Positions 6,137 to 13,791 of a stretch of DNA of 19,469 nt are shown here, one piece after another. The stretch spans positions 1 to 19,469 of the forward strand of contig CAZOGK010000054.1 in assembly GCA_964579295.1 (NCBI GenBank), read 5' to 3'. The DNA is from JAAYYY01 sp964579295. Lineage in GTDB: Bacteria; Chloroflexota; Anaerolineae; Promineifilales; Promineifilaceae. Each line of letters starts with the position of its first letter. Positions within the stretch are counted from its first letter, which is position 1. Under the pieces are notes generated by a model. The model did no database searches. It was not told the origin of the DNA and saw only the letters and a list, made by a program, of their open reading frames with translations. A program made the position numbers and the translations under genes.

Positions 6137-8359
6137 CTATGGTTCCAGCCGGGTGAGCAGGTTGAGTGAGCGGATGGCGAAGCTGAGAAGGCGAGTATCG
6201 TCGCTGTCGGAGCCCTGCGATGGCCGGAAGTTGCCTGCTTCGAGGGCCAGGGAGAGCGTGTGGAAGCCAGCGGGCAGGCTCAGCGGCAGCCGGGCAGCGC
6301 GCCCGGCCTGGATGGGCAGCGTCGTCAGGGTGGCGCCGTCCAGCGCCACGCGCAGGTTGCCGCTGGCGCCCAGGCCAACGCCCGGTACGTAGACATACTC
6401 TGGCGTAATCTCTAGCACGGCCTCCTGGGCGACGGGGACCGAAAAGAAGAGCGTGGCCGGCGAGCGTGCCCAACGCCGGGCGCCGTCTTCTTCCAGCGCG
6501 TGCCAGTTGAACTGGTAGCCGTAGGTCAGGGTCGCTGGGATAGTGGCCAGCGGCGGCACTTCGTAGACGAGCAGCCAATCGTCGTCTACGACCGGAGCGT
6601 CTTCGGCGAACAGGCCCAGCAAAAAGGCAGACGTGGCCTCGGCCGCGATCGGGTTGGCGCTGTACTCGTCGTCGGCGCCGGGCTTGTGCCAGACGACGTA
6701 GCGGTAGTTGTGGGCGGCCAGGTCATAGAGCGCGTTCTCGTAGCAGCGCACCGGCTCGCCGTCGCGTAGCAGCTCCGGCGTGGGCTGGCGCAGCTCGGGA
6801 ATGAGACAGGGGAAGAGCGGGTGGCCGTTGTAAGTGCGGGAGATGTAGCCGGCGGCAATCCCTTTGCCGTGCGTTATCTGGTCGAGCTGGTAGCGCGAGG
6901 AGTAGCCGACGTACCATTGGTCTTCACGCGGGTTGACCGGCAGATCGAAGACGCCGTACATCTCAGTATCGGCGGCGAGTTCCTGGTAGAAGGGCGCAGC
7001 CGCGGGCATGGGCGTCGGCGGCTGTGGCCGGGGCCAGCCTTCCAGGAGGACGAGGACGGCGGCGACGGCCGTCAGCGGCAGGGCGGCGCGGGGATAGCGG
7101 GCGTGCAGCCAGGCCAGCCCGTAAGCGGCGGCGATGGCAAAAGCAGTGAAGCCGGCGAACATGAGGCGGCCGGGGGTGCGCAGGAAGTCGAGGCCGGGCA
7201 GGCTGGTGAGGAAGGCATAAGGCAGGATGATCGGCAGGTTGTAGGCGGTGAAGGTGCGCTGGCCCAACAGCCGCAGCTGCGGCCCCATTGCCAGGACCAC
7301 CCAGGTCGCCGTGAAGAGCAGCCAGCTCCAGGCGGCGCGGCGGCGGCTCAGGAGGGCGACCAGGCAGAGAGCCAGGCCTGTCCAGGAAAGGTAGACGGCA
7401 GTTTCTACATTGCTCAGGGCGCCAATGGCGGTAAGGATGCGCTCTGCCAGGCCGCCAAAGAGGGCAGAAGACGGCGACGGCAGCAGAAACTCGACGACAT
7501 CTGGCTGGTAGTGAAACGATTCCTGGCTGAGGCTGCCCTGCACGCCGGGCCGGCGCGCCGCGCGCCAGATAGCCAGCAGCAGCGGGCCCGTAAGGACGAT
7601 GCTGCTGCCGCCTGCCAGCAGCGCCCGGCGCCAGATAAAGGGGCGGCCGGCCGGCGCCGCGCGTAGCAGGGCGACGACGACGAAGAAGGCGACGCCCAGC
7701 GTCGCTTCGATGAAATGCAAGCCGTTGTGCAGCAGGTTGAGGAGGAGGGCGGCGGCAGTGACGAGGGCCCAGCGGCTGCTGCGCGCCGGCTGCAGGGTAT
7801 GGTGGATGGCCAGGAAGGCCAGCGGGATGAGGCCGAAGAAGCTCTTGCCCATGTGCTCCTGGGGACCCACGACGTGCATGGGCGCGGCCATGAGCAGCGT
7901 GCCGGCAAAGAGGGAGACGGACTGGCTGAAGCCGAGGCCGCGGGCCAGCAGATAGAGCAGGTAGCCGGTGAGGCCAAAGCCGAGCAGGATGGCGCCGTTG
8001 TGCGCGACGACGATGCCCCAGGGGGAGAAGGGCAGGGCGAGCAGCCCCATCACCGGCCCGTAGCCGTGGGTCAGCAGGGAGACGCCGTAGGGATAGTAGA
8101 GGAGCGTGGCGTCGTACAGCGGCTGCCGGCTGGCCAGCGCTTCCAGCACGTGCCAGATGAACCAGACGTTGTGGCGCGGATCGTCGCTGATGGAACCGAT
8201 GTAATGGCTGCCGAACGTGCGCGCGGCGGGCCAGGTCATGGCCAGGGTCAGCAGGGCAAAGTAAAGGAGGGGTAGCGCGACCGGCAGCGCCCGGCGCGCC
8301 AGGAAGCGGGCACGGGCTGCGCCGGGCTCCTGGCGCGGCGCGGCGGGTAAGCTTCCCAT
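6137..8359 (-). CDS. Multi-pass GT-C-like membrane glycosyltransferase
   Basis: The reverse frame is open well into the next gene, but the natural start is the ATG at 8359, 1 nt after the epimerase stop codon, giving 740 residues. After a basic N-terminus and a first helix comes an extracytoplasmic loop with SISDDPRHNVWFIWHVLEAL. An acidic pair in the first loop is the usual sign of GT-C enzymes, which use lipid-linked sugars. About eleven hydrophobic helices follow, up to roughly residue 450, then a large soluble C-terminal part with an immunoglobulin-like strand pattern near the end (LFFSVPVAQEAVLEI, LRVALDGATL). The enzyme probably adds sugar to a surface lipid, polysaccharide or protein. 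Its gene is tightly coupled to the GalE-like epimerase. No strong Shine-Dalgarno precedes it, consistent with translational coupling. Acceptor and sugar are unknown. Confidence 0.75.
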   Translation of the reverse strand: MGSLPAAPRQEPGAARARFLARRALPVALPLLYFALLTLAMTWPAARTFGSHYIGSISDDPRHNVWFIWHVLEALASRQPLYDATLLYYPYGVSLLTHGYGPVMGLLALPFSPWGIVVAHNGAILLGFGLTGYLLYLLARGLGFSQSVSLFAGTLLMAAPMHVVGPQEHMGKSFFGLIPLAFLAIHHTLQPARSSRWALVTAAALLLNLLHNGLHFIEATLGVAFFVVVALLRAAPAGRPFIWRRALLAGGSSIVLTGPLLLAIWRAARRPGVQGSLSQESFHYQPDVVEFLLPSPSSALFGGLAERILTAIGALSNVETAVYLSWTGLALCLVALLSRRRAAWSWLLFTATWVVLAMGPQLRLLGQRTFTAYNLPIILPYAFLTSLPGLDFLRTPGRLMFAGFTAFAIAAAYGLAWLHARYPRAALPLTAVAAVLVLLEGWPRPQPPTPMPAAAPFYQELAADTEMYGVFDLPVNPREDQWYVGYSSRYQLDQITHGKGIAAGYISRTYNGHPLFPCLIPELRQPTPELLRDGEPVRCYENALYDLAAHNYRYVVWHKPGADDEYSANPIAAEATSAFLLGLFAEDAPVVDDDWLLVYEVPPLATIPATLTYGYQFNWHALEEDGARRWARSPATLFFSVPVAQEAVLEITPEYVYVPGVGLGASGNLRVALDGATLTTLPIQAGRAARLPLSLPAGFHTLSLALEAGNFRPSQGSDSDDTRLLSFAIRSLNLLTRLEP

Positions 8360-8360
8360 C

Positions 8361-9278
8361 TTACTGCTGGCGGAAATAGGCGACTGTGGCGCGCAGCCCC
8401 TGCTCCAGGTCGAAGCGCGGCTGCCAGCCCAGCTCGCGGCGGGCGCGGCCAGCGTCGAGATAGCTGCGGTAGATGTCGCCGGCCCGGGTCGGGCCGTGGC
8501 CGCGCTCATGGGCGTAGCCGGTGATAGCGGCCAGCTGGTCGAAGAGGGCGTTAATCGTCGTGCCGGCGCCAACGCCGATGTTAAAGATGCCGTCGCGCTG
8601 CTGTTCGAGAGCGGCCAGGTTGGCCTGGGCGCAGTCGCCGACGTAGACGAAGTCGCGCTCCTGCTGGCCGTCGCCGTGGACAGTCGCCGGCTGGCCGGCC
8701 AGCATCTGGTTGGTGAAGATAGAGACAACGCCGGCTTCGCCGTGGGGGTCCTGGCGCGGCCCGTAGACGTTCGCATAGCGGAGAATGGTGTAGCCGAGCC
8801 CGTGTAGCTGCCGGTAAAGCTGGAGATAATGCTCGACGGCATGCTTGCTGGCGCCATAGGGCGAGAGCGGGCGAATGGGATGCGCTTCGTCGCAGGGCAG
8901 GTAGGCCGGCTCGCCATAGACGGCGCCCCCGGTGGAGGCGTAGATGACGCGCTGTACGCCGTGGCGGCGCGCCTGTTCCATCAGGTTGAGCGAGCCGAGT
9001 AGATTCACCTCGGCGTCATAGAGCGGGCGGCTGACCGAGAGCGGCACGCTGGCCTGGGCGGCGTGGTGATTGACCACGTCAGGCTGCTCCGCGGCAAAGA
9101 TCTCAGCCAGCGCTTCGTCGCGGATGTCCATCTCATAAAAAGCGGCGGCGGGGTTGACGTTCTTTCGCTTGCCTGTGGTCAGGTTATCCACAACCACGAC
9201 CGCGTGCCCGGCATGGACGTAGCTATCGACCACGTGAGAGCCAATGAAACCGGCGCCGCCGGTGACGAGGATTTTCAT
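8361..9278 (-). CDS. GalE-like NAD-dependent UDP-sugar epimerase (extended SDR)
   Basis: The 305-residue protein starts MKILVTGGAGFIGSHVV, with the GGAGFIG dinucleotide-binding motif at residues 7-13, and has Asp31 in VVVDNL for NAD selectivity. The catalytic set is Ser115/Thr116 (YASTGGAVYGE) and Tyr141-x3-Lys145 (SPYGASK). NVYGPRQDP and the C-terminal GDIYRSYLDAGRARRELGW are typical of UDP-glucose/UDP-GlcNAc 4-epimerases. It would supply UDP-galactose or a related nucleotide sugar in the cytoplasm, which fits the glycosyltransferase gene that follows with a 1-nt gap. The ATG at 9278 has no purine-rich Shine-Dalgarno: the bases before it (GCTCCCC) are the last unit of heptad array C, which fills the whole upstream gap. 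Exact substrate is not determinable. Confidence 0.88.
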   Translation of the reverse strand: MKILVTGGAGFIGSHVVDSYVHAGHAVVVVDNLTTGKRKNVNPAAAFYEMDIRDEALAEIFAAEQPDVVNHHAAQASVPLSVSRPLYDAEVNLLGSLNLMEQARRHGVQRVIYASTGGAVYGEPAYLPCDEAHPIRPLSPYGASKHAVEHYLQLYRQLHGLGYTILRYANVYGPRQDPHGEAGVVSIFTNQMLAGQPATVHGDGQQERDFVYVGDCAQANLAALEQQRDGIFNIGVGAGTTINALFDQLAAITGYAHERGHGPTRAGDIYRSYLDAGRARRELGWQPRFDLEQGLRATVAYFRQQ

Positions 9279-9369
9279 GGGGAGCTGTTAGCCTTTAGTC
9301 ATAAGTCGTGGGCCATAAGCCCTGGCTGACGGCATTCAACTTTTAACTTCCCTGACCACTGTCCACCGC
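9279..9369 (-). repeat. Heptad repeat array C, upstream of the epimerase gene
   Basis: All 91 bp between the acyltransferase stop region and the epimerase ATG divide into thirteen 7-base units with no break in register. Read on minus towards the epimerase, the order is CAGTGG type (GCGGTGG, ACAGTGG), AAGTT type (AGTTAAA, AGTTGAA), then GCTTATG type (GCTTATG, ACTTATG, GCTAACA) and finally GCTCCCC directly before the ATG. No normal promoter or Shine-Dalgarno sequence fits outside the repeats. An 18-nt segment (complement of 9316-9333) is shared with array D with a single mismatch. Confidence 0.9.
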
Positions 9370-9372
9370 CCG

Positions 9373-10092
9373 CTAATAGACCGTTTTCTCCTGCACGCCG
9401 CTGCCGTCAATCTCCTTGATGATGCGGGCGGGGACGCCGGCGACGACCGTATGCGGCGGCACGTCGCGCGTGACCACAGCGCCGGCGGCGACGACGGCGC
9501 CTTTGCCGATGCGCACGCCGTCGGTGACGACGACGTTAGCGCCCAGCCAGACATCATCCTCGACGACAATGCCGGCGGCGGTGATGCCCTGCTCGACAAA
9601 GGGGCGGGCCGGGTCGTCGAAGACGTGGTTGACGGCGATGATCTGGGTAAAGGGGCTGGTGTAGACGCGGTCGCCAATCGTCACGCCGCCCTGCCCGCGA
9701 ATCACGGTATATTCGCCCACTAGGCTATCGCGGCCGATGGTAATATGGCTCTGCGGCATGTCGCGGAAGTTATAGACGTGGAGCACGGCGCCGTGCATGA
9801 CGATGGTGTTGGCGCCAATACGGATGCCGCCGGGTGTGGCGTGCAGGTAGGTATTCTCGTCCAGGTAAGCGCCGCGGCCCAGGTGAATATTGCCGGCAAA
9901 GCGCAGGCGCACGTTGCGCTCGATGGCGGCCACGCCGTCCATCTGCAGGATGAGGCGGTAGAGCAGGCCGCGCAGGGCGATGCCCAGCGGCGTGGGCACC
10001 CAGCCGACCAGAAAAAAGAGCAGCTGCTCCACCAGGTAGCGCGGCAGGCTGCTGGCTTGACGGCTGAGATAGAGCCGGATACTGTCTAGCAT
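9373..10092 (-). CDS. Left-handed beta-helix O-acyltransferase (WbbJ-like)
   Basis: The 239-residue protein has an N-terminal amphipathic/hydrophobic part (LVEQLLFFLVGWVPTPLGIALRGLLY, about residues 20-45). After it, hexapeptide repeats of the [LIV]-G-x4 type form a left-handed beta helix (IHLGRGAYLDE, IRIGANTIVMH, VTIGDRVYTS, VWLGANVVVTDGVRIGKGAVVAAGAVVTRDV). The catalytic His of acetyltransferases is His156 in IIAVNHVFDD. The end PPHTVVAGVPARIIKEI is the usual LbH closing segment. Such enzymes acetylate sugars in surface polysaccharide or lipid synthesis, which agrees with the epimerase and glycosyltransferase downstream on the same strand. The ATG at 10092 has no strong Shine-Dalgarno. The gene is bracketed by heptad arrays C and D in inverted orientation. 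Acyl group and acceptor are unknown. Confidence 0.9.
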   Translation of the reverse strand: MLDSIRLYLSRQASSLPRYLVEQLLFFLVGWVPTPLGIALRGLLYRLILQMDGVAAIERNVRLRFAGNIHLGRGAYLDENTYLHATPGGIRIGANTIVMHGAVLHVYNFRDMPQSHITIGRDSLVGEYTVIRGQGGVTIGDRVYTSPFTQIIAVNHVFDDPARPFVEQGITAAGIVVEDDVWLGANVVVTDGVRIGKGAVVAAGAVVTRDVPPHTVVAGVPARIIKEIDGSGVQEKTVY

Positions 10093-10127
10093 GGCCTGAG
10101 AATGGTACAGAAGAAGGGGGAGAGATG

Positions 10128-10212
10128 CCAGTGGACAGTGGACGGTGGACAGGTAGAAGTTGAAAGTTAGAAGTTGTAAGCCGTAAGCCAGGGCTTACAG
10201 CTTATGGCTAGA
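10128..10212 (+). repeat. Heptad repeat array D, upstream of the HisN-like gene
   Basis: The array holds twelve units, eleven of 7 bp and one of 8 bp. The order on plus is CCAGTGG, ACAGTGG, ACGGTGG; then AAGTTGA, AAGTTAG, AAGTTGT; then AAGCCGT, AAGCCAG, GGCTTAC, AGCTTAT, GGCTAGA. CGCTC follows and then the ATG at 10218. The family order equals that of arrays B and C with respect to the downstream gene. Within it GTAAGCC (10183-10189) and GGCTTAC (10192-10198) are perfect inverted arms. Adding one mismatch and flanking TAAGC/GCTTA extends the arm to 13 positions. Confidence 0.9.
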
Positions 10213-10217
10213 CGCTC

Positions 10218-11000
10218 ATGGCACTCACCGACTATCTCGCATTCGCAGTAGAGACGGCCTGGCAGGCAGGACAGCTGACGCTGGGTCATTTTCAGACGGG
10301 CTTGCGGCCGGATTTGAAGGCGGACGAAAGCCCGGTGACGGTGGCCGACCGGGAGGCCGAGCGGCTGATCCGGCAGCGTATTGCCGCCGCCTACCCGCAC
10401 CACACGGTCGCCGGCGAGGAGTACGGGGAAAGCGCCGGCAGCGAGAGTGGCTTCCGCTGGCTGATCGACCCCATTGACGGCACGCGCAGCTACGTGCGCG
10501 GCGTGCCGCTCTACGCCGTGCTGCTGGCGCTGGAGGTGGAGGGTGAGGTGCAGGTGGGCGTGGCCCATTTCCCGGCGCTGGGGGAGATGGTCGCGGCGGC
10601 CACCGGCGCGGGCTGCTGGTGGAACGGGCGACCGGCGCGGGTATCAACGGTGAGCAACTGGCGCGAGGCGGTGGTCGCCTTTACCGACACGGTCGCCTTT
10701 GCCCCCTACGGACGCGCGGCCGCCTGGGAGCGTATGCAGGCCAGCGGCGCGACGCTGCGCGGCTGGTCGGACGCCTACGGCCACATGCTGGTGGCGACCG
10801 GGCGCGCCGAGGTGATGCTCGACCCGATCATGAGTGCCTGGGACTGCGGCCCCTTTGCCGTCATCCTGAGCGAGGCCGGCGGCTACTTTGGCGATTGGCA
10901 GGGCAACCGTACTATTTACGGCAACGAGGCGCTGAGCTGCAACGCCGCCCTGCTGCCGCAGGCGCTGGCGCTGGCGAGGGGAGACGCGGATGGTGGATGA
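10218..11000 (+). CDS. hisN: Inositol-monophosphatase-family phosphatase, histidinol-phosphatase (HisN) type
   Basis: The 260-residue protein has the metal-binding motifs of the family: GEEYGE with Glu67, DPIDGTRSYVRG with Asp84 and Asp87, and WDCGPFAVILSEAGG with Asp209. KADESPVTVADREAE at 34-48 is the usual N-terminal loop segment. The DPIDGTRSxVRGxPLYA form is common in HisN-type histidinol-phosphate phosphatases, which perform the penultimate step of histidine synthesis. Inositol-phosphate or other sugar-phosphate phosphatase activity cannot be excluded, and no other histidine gene is in the window. The ATG at 10218 has no Shine-Dalgarno, since heptad array D reaches to within 5 bp of it. 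It begins a run of plus-strand genes. Confidence 0.82.
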   Translation: MALTDYLAFAVETAWQAGQLTLGHFQTGLRPDLKADESPVTVADREAERLIRQRIAAAYPHHTVAGEEYGESAGSESGFRWLIDPIDGTRSYVRGVPLYAVLLALEVEGEVQVGVAHFPALGEMVAAATGAGCWWNGRPARVSTVSNWREAVVAFTDTVAFAPYGRAAAWERMQASGATLRGWSDAYGHMLVATGRAEVMLDPIMSAWDCGPFAVILSEAGGYFGDWQGNRTIYGNEALSCNAALLPQALALARGDADGG

Positions 11001-11060
11001 ACGGTTGTTTGCCACGGCAATGAGGGCGGGAGTTGACCTGGGAGAACAGGTGAAAGGCTG

Positions 11061-11633
11061 ATGGCTGAACTGCCGGTGATGCAAGCTGAGTCGGAAGAGG
11101 CGTGGGAGCAGTGGCTGGAAGCGCACCATGCCGCGTCAGATGGCGTATGGCTGAAGCTGGCCAAGAAAGGGTCGGGCGTACCCTCGGTTACCTACGCCGA
11201 GGCGGTGACAGTAGCGCTTTGCTTCGGTTGGATCGATGGCCAGAGCAAGCGGCTGGACGACCGCTTCTATTTGCAGCGCTTCACCCCGCGCCGGCCGCGC
11301 AGCATCTGGTCGAAGATCAACTGCGCGAAGGCGCTGGCGCTTATGGCCGAGGACCGGATGCGCCCGGCCGGGCTGCGCGAGGTGGAAAGAGCGCAGGCTG
11401 ATGGGCGCTGGGACGCCGCTTATGATCCGCCGAGCAAGGCAACCGTGCCCGATGATCTGCAGGCGGCCCTGGCCGAGAATCCGGCGGCGCAGGCGTTCTT
11501 CGCGGGGCTGAACAGCCGCAACCGCTATGCTATACTGCAGCGGATTCAGACCGCGAAGCGGCCGGAGACGCGACAGAAGCGCATCGCCGCAACCATCAAT
11601 ATGCTCGCCGAGGGCCGCAAGCTGTATGATTGA
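11061..11633 (+). CDS. YdeI/OmpD-associated family protein
   Basis: The 190-residue protein matches the YdeI/OmpD-associated (bacteriocin-protection) family over its length. The core signature lies in residues 44-88: TYAEAVTVALCFGWIDGQSK, then RLDDRFYLQRFTPRRPRSIW and SKIN. The C-terminal half has the second family domain (PDDLQAALAENPAAQAFFAGL, then SRNRYAILQRIQTAKRPETR). Members are small cytoplasmic proteins linked by some studies to stress and antimicrobial-peptide tolerance, but the biochemical role is unknown. The start at 11061 follows a modest AGG 5 nt upstream (GTGAAAGGCTG-ATG). The 60-bp gap from the HisN-like gene suggests a possible shared transcript. Confidence 0.88.
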   Translation: MAELPVMQAESEEAWEQWLEAHHAASDGVWLKLAKKGSGVPSVTYAEAVTVALCFGWIDGQSKRLDDRFYLQRFTPRRPRSIWSKINCAKALALMAEDRMRPAGLREVERAQADGRWDAAYDPPSKATVPDDLQAALAENPAAQAFFAGLNSRNRYAILQRIQTAKRPETRQKRIAATINMLAEGRKLYD

Positions 11634-11684
11634 CAGGCAGGCGGCAACCGGCTGGAGAAGGATCAACGCATAAGGAGCCCAGGC

Positions 11685-13778
11685 ATGACGCATAAATTGA
11701 CCTATCCCCCCGCACATCAGGACGACGTAGAGGACAATTATCATGGCACAATCGTGTCCGACCCGTATCGCTGGCTGGAAGAGCCGGACTCGCCGCAAAC
11801 CCGTGCCTGGGTGGCGGCGCAGAACACGCTGACTCAGGATTTTCTGGCCAAGGCGCCGGCCCGCGACGAGATCCGCAAGCGGCTGGCGCAGCTCTGGGAT
11901 TTCGAACGCTACAGCGCGCCGCGCGTGCGCGGCCCCTACCACTTCTTCCTCAAGAACGATGGGCTACAAAACCAGCCGGTTCTCTATCGCCAGGAAGGGC
12001 GGGAAGCCGAGCCGCAGGTGATGCTCGACCCCAACAACCTGAGCAGCGACGGCACGGTGGCCCTGATCAACTACTTCCCGACCCATGATGGCAGGTTGCT
12101 GGCCTTCTCCCTTTCGGCGAGGGGTAGCGACTGGCAGGAGATCCACGTGATTGACGTGGAGACGCTGGATAAGCACGACGACGTGATCGAGTTCGTCAAG
12201 TTCACGAGCGTGGCCTGGGCGCCGGACAACAGTGGCTTCTACTATAGCCGCTACCCGGAGCCGGGCAGCATGCCCGACGCGCCGCCCAGCACCCACCACC
12301 GGCTCTACTGGCACCAGCTGGGCACGCCGCAGGCCGAGGATAAGCTGGTCTATGCCCGGCCGGACGAGCCGGACTATGGCTTTGACCCGCACGTGACCGA
12401 GGACAGCGCCTATCTGGTGGTGACTGTCTGGCAGGGGACGGACACGCGCAACCGCTTCTACTACCGGCCCATCGACAGCGACGACGAGCTGATCCGGCTG
12501 CTGGACGAAGGCGATGCGCGCTATGAGTTCATCGGCAATGTCGGCAGCCGCTTCTATTTCCTCACCGATCGCGATGCGCCCACGGGACGGATCGTGGCCA
12601 TCGACGTGGAGCGGGCGCGCGCCGGGGACGCGGTGGAGCTGGCCGAGGAGGTGGTCGCCGCCGGCAGCGCCGTCGTCGATGCGGCGCGCATCTATGGCAG
12701 CCGGCTGGTGCTGGTAACCACGGAGCATGCCACGCACAGCATCAGCATCTACAGCCTGGCGGGAGAGCCAGCGCACGGCGTGCCTCTGCCGGCGCCGGGC
12801 AGCGTGCTGGAGCTATCGGGACGGCACGGCGACCCGGCCTTTTACATCCAGTTCCACAGCTTTCTCTACCCGCCCACCGTCTTTCGCTATGATTTCAGCC
12901 GGCGCGAGCTGGCGCCGCTCTTTGCCCCGCCCGTCGATTTCGGCGCGGACGATTACGAGACGAAGCAGGTCTTCTATGAATCGGCCGGGGGCGTACAGGT
13001 GCCCATGTTCATCACGCACCGTAAAGGGCTGGCGCTCGACGGCGATAGCCCGACCATTCTCTATGGCTACGGCGGCTTTGCCATCAACGTGATGCCCGCC
13101 TTCGCCGTCTCCTGGCTGGTCTGGCTGGAGATGGGCGGCGTCGTCGCCATCCCCAACCTGCGCGGCGGCAACGAGTATGGCGAGGCGTGGCACCAGGCCG
13201 GCATGCTGGCCAATAAGCAGAACGTCTTTGACGACTTCATTGCCGCCGCCGAGTGGCTGATTGCCGCGGGCTATACCAGCCGCGAGCAGCTGGCGATTAT
13301 GGGGCGCAGCAACGGCGGGCTGCTGGTGGCTGCCTGTATGGTGCAGCGGCCCGACCTCTTTGGCAGTGTCATCTGCGGCGTGCCGGTGGCCGACATGCTG
13401 CGCTACCATCGTTTTACGGCCGGGCGCTACTGGATTCCGGAATATGGCAACGCCGAGGAAGACGCGGAGCATTTCCGCTTTCTCTACGCCTACTCGCCGC
13501 TGCACAACGTGAGGCCGGGCACGGCCTATCCGTCCACGCTCATCTTCACCGCGGATACCGACGACCGGGTGGTGCCGCTGCACGCCAAGAAGCTGGCGGC
13601 GACGCTGCAGGCGGCCGACGCGGGCCGCAACCCGATCCTGCTGCGCGTCGAGACCAGGGCCGGGCACGGCCTGGGCAAGCCGGTGAGCAAGGTCATCGAG
13701 GAGCAGGCCGACATCCTTGCCTTCCTGGCCCGGACGACCGGCATCATGGAAGATATGGGGGTCAATACGCTAGAGTAA
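11685..13778 (+). CDS. Prolyl oligopeptidase (peptidase family S9A)
   Basis: The 697-residue protein begins with the N-terminal family segment (DPYRWLEEPDSPQTRAWVAAQN). A seven-bladed beta-propeller region follows to about residue 420, then an alpha/beta-hydrolase domain. Catalytic Ser542 lies in GRSNGGLLVAACMVQRPDLF. The catalytic Asp is in TADTDDRVVPLHAKK (about residue 626-627), and His661 is in RAGHGLGKP. NLRGGNEYGEAWHQAG is also typical of the family. These enzymes cut after proline in peptides of up to about 30 residues, in the cytoplasm; no signal peptide is seen. The start is supported by AAGGAG about 8 nt before the ATG. It lies 13 bp upstream of a second S9 peptidase gene, so the two are very likely co-transcribed. 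Confidence 0.96.
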   Translation: MTHKLTYPPAHQDDVEDNYHGTIVSDPYRWLEEPDSPQTRAWVAAQNTLTQDFLAKAPARDEIRKRLAQLWDFERYSAPRVRGPYHFFLKNDGLQNQPVLYRQEGREAEPQVMLDPNNLSSDGTVALINYFPTHDGRLLAFSLSARGSDWQEIHVIDVETLDKHDDVIEFVKFTSVAWAPDNSGFYYSRYPEPGSMPDAPPSTHHRLYWHQLGTPQAEDKLVYARPDEPDYGFDPHVTEDSAYLVVTVWQGTDTRNRFYYRPIDSDDELIRLLDEGDARYEFIGNVGSRFYFLTDRDAPTGRIVAIDVERARAGDAVELAEEVVAAGSAVVDAARIYGSRLVLVTTEHATHSISIYSLAGEPAHGVPLPAPGSVLELSGRHGDPAFYIQFHSFLYPPTVFRYDFSRRELAPLFAPPVDFGADDYETKQVFYESAGGVQVPMFITHRKGLALDGDSPTILYGYGGFAINVMPAFAVSWLVWLEMGGVVAIPNLRGGNEYGEAWHQAGMLANKQNVFDDFIAAAEWLIAAGYTSREQLAIMGRSNGGLLVAACMVQRPDLFGSVICGVPVADMLRYHRFTAGRYWIPEYGNAEEDAEHFRFLYAYSPLHNVRPGTAYPSTLIFTADTDDRVVPLHAKKLAATLQAADAGRNPILLRVETRAGHGLGKPVSKVIEEQADILAFLARTTGIMEDMGVNTLE

Positions 13779-13791
13779 GCCCGGAGATAGC

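Noticed and set aside
5292..6578. 428-codon minus-strand frame across the CPBP-like remnant and the glycosyltransferase end
   Set aside because: It crosses two genes and their gap in a third frame, contains no family motif, and has no ribosome site.
8360..8917. Upstream extension of the glycosyltransferase frame (186 extra codons)
   Set aside because: It overlaps the epimerase gene out of frame and is Ser/Thr/Pro/Arg-rich low-complexity translation. The ATG at 8359 begins a normal basic N-terminus and first helix.
103..10212. Heptad arrays as CRISPR arrays
   Set aside because: Units are 7 or 8 bases, contiguous and without spacers, and no cas gene is present.
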